Positions 6,492 through 7,529 of a DNA stretch of 7,529 nucleotides are shown piece after piece; the first letter of the stretch is position 1; each line of letters opens with the position of its first letter. The translations under genes were made by a program, and so were the position numbers. Source of the DNA: Candidatus Thioglobus plumae (GTDB taxonomy: Bacteria > Pseudomonadota > Gammaproteobacteria > PS1 > Pseudothioglobaceae); assembly GCA_910595815.1 (NCBI GenBank), contig CAJVCM010000078.1:1-7529 (forward strand), written 5' to 3'. The notes below the pieces were generated by a model. That model searched no databases. It saw only the letters and a program-made list of their open reading frames with translations, and had not been told where the DNA came from.

Positions 6492-7007
6492 TTACATGTA
6501 TAAGTGGTGATTACCAGTTGAAGCTTCTTCAAAGTAAGTCGCCGCACCTGCAAATTCAACACCATCAATAAAGTCTGATTTATCGTAGCCAAATAATTCA
6601 ACTGTCATTTCACAAGCAATGAATTTAACATCAAACTCTTGACACATAGAGCGAAGCTCTTCTAGCTTAGCCACACCATGCTTAGCCATGGTTTTCTTCA
6701 TTAAGAAGGTGACCAAAGTATCAGCAAATGGAATGTTCCAAAGAACATTGGGAATCTTAGGGCCAAAATCAATCGCTTGTAACCACTTAGGACCAAAAGG
6801 CATTTTCATTGGCATGCCAGGGTTTCCTAACGGAGTTACTTTAAGTTTTGATGTATCTTTTAATAAAAGATTTAAGCCATAAAATGTAAAGAAGATAGTA
6901 ACTTCTTTATCCATTGCAACGCCCGTAGAGGCAATAATGAAAGGCGGGAAAGCCCAATCAAAAGTACCCTTGGTGGCGATGATCGTCATTTTATTGTTAT
7001 CTGACAT
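6492..7007 (-). CDS. dsrE2: DsrE2-type sulfur-carrier protein (DsrE/DsrF/DsrH-like)
   Basis: This is a DsrE-superfamily protein of the DsrE2 kind, which in sulfur oxidisers is encoded beside tusA and is thought to take part in cytoplasmic persulfide transfer. The 171 residues begin with TIIATKGTFDWAFPPFIIA (8-26), a first strand and hydrophobic helix. Two conserved-looking cysteines, Cys122 (RSMCQEF) and Cys132 (FIACEMT), are followed by the signature FIDGVEFAGAATYF (146-159). Hydrophobic stretches at 18-31, 36-50 and about 87-103 fit reports that DsrE2 is membrane-associated, but no clear transmembrane helix can be claimed. GAGGAG (plus 7015-7020) lies 7 nt before the ATG. It follows tusA by 28 nt, so the two are probably co-transcribed. 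DsrE2 subtype is inference; a more general DsrE-family label is safe. Confidence 0.85.
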   Translation of the reverse strand: MSDNNKMTIIATKGTFDWAFPPFIIASTGVAMDKEVTIFFTFYGLNLLLKDTSKLKVTPLGNPGMPMKMPFGPKWLQAIDFGPKIPNVLWNIPFADTLVTFLMKKTMAKHGVAKLEELRSMCQEFDVKFIACEMTVELFGYDKSDFIDGVEFAGAATYFEEASTGNHHLYM

Positions 7008-7035
7008 TTGTATTCTCCTCTAGAATGTTTTTTAT

Positions 7036-7260
7036 TTAAACTTTCTCAATGGTAAAAACGTATTTACCACCATCTTCAACAGTAGACATTAATTTGTTAC
7101 CTGTTTGATTGCAAAAAGCTTCAATATCTTTTACTGAACCGGCATCGGTTGAAATTACGTCTAAGATTTTTCCAGCATCCATTTTAGATAATGCTTTCTT
7201 AGTTTTTAAAATTGGTAATGGGCAGTTTAAGCCTGATGCGTCTAAAGTTTCGTCAGCCAT
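7036..7260 (-). CDS. tusA: TusA family sulfur carrier
   Basis: This is a small (74 residues) cytoplasmic sulfurtransferase that carries persulfide sulfur on a single cysteine. The fold hallmark is GLNCPLPILKTKKAL (10-24), with active Cys13 in the CPxP motif, then the strand-helix pattern to IEKV. A second cysteine, Cys50, lies in AFCNQTG. In E. coli TusA serves 2-thiouridine synthesis; in sulfur oxidisers TusA paralogues beside dsrE2 bring sulfur towards reverse Dsr or sHdr oxidation. Proximity to dsrE2 favours the latter role here. AAGGAG (plus 7269-7274) sits 8 nt before the ATG. A rhodanese gene, usual in rhd-tusA-dsrE2 clusters, is absent between tusA and dsrE2 and immediately upstream. 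Confidence 0.95.
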   Translation of the reverse strand: MADETLDASGLNCPLPILKTKKALSKMDAGKILDVISTDAGSVKDIEAFCNQTGNKLMSTVEDGGKYVFTIEKV

Positions 7261-7315
7261 GATAGGGACTCCTTGTTAAATAATAATAATAAACATATTA
7301 GCTGTAACTAATAAG

Positions 7316-7352
7316 TTTGACTAGTTTAATCTCTCACCAGTCAATAGTCAAA
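7316..7352. repeat. TTTGACTA/TAGTCAAA inverted repeat with a third AGTCAA copy
   Basis: Perfect 8-bp arms TTTGACTA (7316-7323) and TAGTCAAA (7345-7352) are 21 nt apart. A further AGTCAA lies at 7339-7344, 7 bp before the AGTCAA in the right arm. The arms overlap the tusA -35 and the predicted tusA start site and abut the TATAAT of the divergent gene, so they could form an operator for a regulator acting on both. Part of the similarity may simply be -35-like sequence. Confidence 0.4.
7323..7351 (-). promoter_or_regulatory. Likely sigma70 promoter of tusA-dsrE2
   Basis: On the minus strand, TTGACT (plus 7346-7351, five of six to the -35 consensus) is followed after exactly 17 nt by TAAACT (plus 7323-7328, four of six to -10). 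Transcription would start near 7316 and give a leader of about 55 nt, which includes a run of TTA repeats (plus 7277-7292) ahead of the Shine-Dalgarno. The -35 box directly abuts the TATAAT of the divergent gene. Confidence 0.55.
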
Positions 7353-7358
7353 TATAAT
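7353..7358 (+). promoter_or_regulatory. -10 box directly in front of the right-edge gene
   Basis: A consensus TATAAT ends 6 nt before the ATG at 7365, so the predicted first transcribed base is the A of that ATG. There is no recognisable -35 at 16-18 nt and no Shine-Dalgarno in 7359-7364, consistent with a leaderless message. Confidence 0.5.
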
Positions 7359-7364
7359 GAGTTC

Positions 7365-7529
7365 ATGATGAAGAGTTTATCCTTGATATTTTTAATGCCA
7401 TTTTGGGTGTTTGCATTGAGCTTGCCTGAGATGCAACTGTCAGAATCTTTGAATGAGAAAAAAAACGGCAATGAATTTTTACAATTGATTTGGGATACTG
7501 GTTCAATTGTTTCTGATGTAGAAATGGAT
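7365..7529 (+). CDS. Secreted protein resembling the N-terminus of BepA/YfgC M48 metalloprotease (partial)
   Basis: The frame is open for 55 codons to the right edge. Residues 1-19 form a signal peptide: Lys3, a hydrophobic core (LSLIFLMPFWVFAL, 5-18), and a likely cut around 17-19. The mature start reads LPEMQLSESLNEKKNGNEF, then LIWDTGSIVSDVEMD, which resembles the opening of BepA (YfgC), LP(D/E)M followed by an E-x-x-x-G-x-x-x-x-x-x-L-x-x-x-x-x-(I/V)-x-D pattern. BepA-type proteins are periplasmic zinc metalloproteases that tend outer-membrane protein assembly. The HExxH motif lies beyond the window, so this is provisional; any exported protein with a similar opening is possible. Two ATGs are in frame (7365 and 7368). 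Neither has a Shine-Dalgarno; the TATAAT 6 nt upstream favours leaderless translation from 7365. Confidence 0.6.
   Translation, partial: MMKSLSLIFLMPFWVFALSLPEMQLSESLNEKKNGNEFLQLIWDTGSIVSDVEMD

Noticed and set aside
7008..7035. Terminator between tusA and dsrE2, suggested by a T-rich stretch
   Set aside because: No GC stem precedes it in either direction, and dsrE2 has its own Shine-Dalgarno in the same gap, so co-transcription is more likely.
7277..7292. Run of TAA triplets in the tusA leader, a possible phase-variation repeat
   Set aside because: Only about four units, imperfect, and within an untranslated AT-rich leader; there is no sign that its length sets a reading frame or promoter spacing.
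7296..7313. Small inverted repeat TATTAG-N6-CTAATA in the tusA leader
   Set aside because: Six AT-rich base pairs give a very weak hairpin, with no T-run and no riboswitch-like structure around it.
1..7529. tRNA or rRNA genes, CRISPR arrays, insertion sequences, attachment sites or defence genes
   Set aside because: I found no such repeats, transposase motifs or RNA gene signatures on either strand; gene density and order are those of a housekeeping chromosome region.

Overview
The window looks like chromosome from an AT-rich (about 40% GC by eye) gammaproteobacterium. The order pabC-mltG-tmk-holB is the classic gammaproteobacterial one. A tusA-dsrE2 sulfur-relay pair points to a sulfur oxidiser, and overall style and composition best recall the SUP05/Thioglobus clade and related symbionts; this assignment is inference from gene content and was not tested by a search.

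Layout. The left edge holds the start of a minus-strand gene for a membrane-anchored protein, probably of the DUF302 type (1-230). The gap 231-449 contains that gene's likely promoter, overlapped by an inverted repeat, a 32-codon relic that reads like the end of a CBS domain on the minus strand (328-423), and a TATAAT box immediately before the next gene. From 450 to 6432 six plus-strand genes are packed almost without gaps: a PabC-MltG fusion, tmk, holB, hemL, a LOG-family nucleotide phosphoribohydrolase-like gene and a HAD-IB phosphatase. Junctions are 4-nt ATGA overlaps or gaps of 1-12 nt, so they probably form one transcription unit. It ends at a bidirectional hairpin terminator (6445-6470), which also ends the convergent minus-strand pair tusA-dsrE2 (7260-6492). 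A short divergent promoter region (7261-7364) separates tusA from the start of a plus-strand secreted protein that resembles the N-terminus of BepA/YfgC M48 metalloproteases (7365-7529).

How it fits together. The main operon mixes folate synthesis and cell-wall lytic activity (one polypeptide), dTTP synthesis, the DNA polymerase clamp loader, tetrapyrrole synthesis and two small housekeeping enzymes. TusA and DsrE2 would pass persulfide sulfur in the cytoplasm towards sulfur oxidation or thiolation.

Most of the window is ordinary housekeeping DNA; I see no new defence or mobile system. The points most worth checking are: the PabC-MltG fusion, whose only membrane segment lies at the junction; a Ser where the PLP-nitrogen-binding Glu is expected in its PabC half; two gene starts that look leaderless (450 and 7365); the CBS relic; and the compact operator-like promoter region upstream of tusA.
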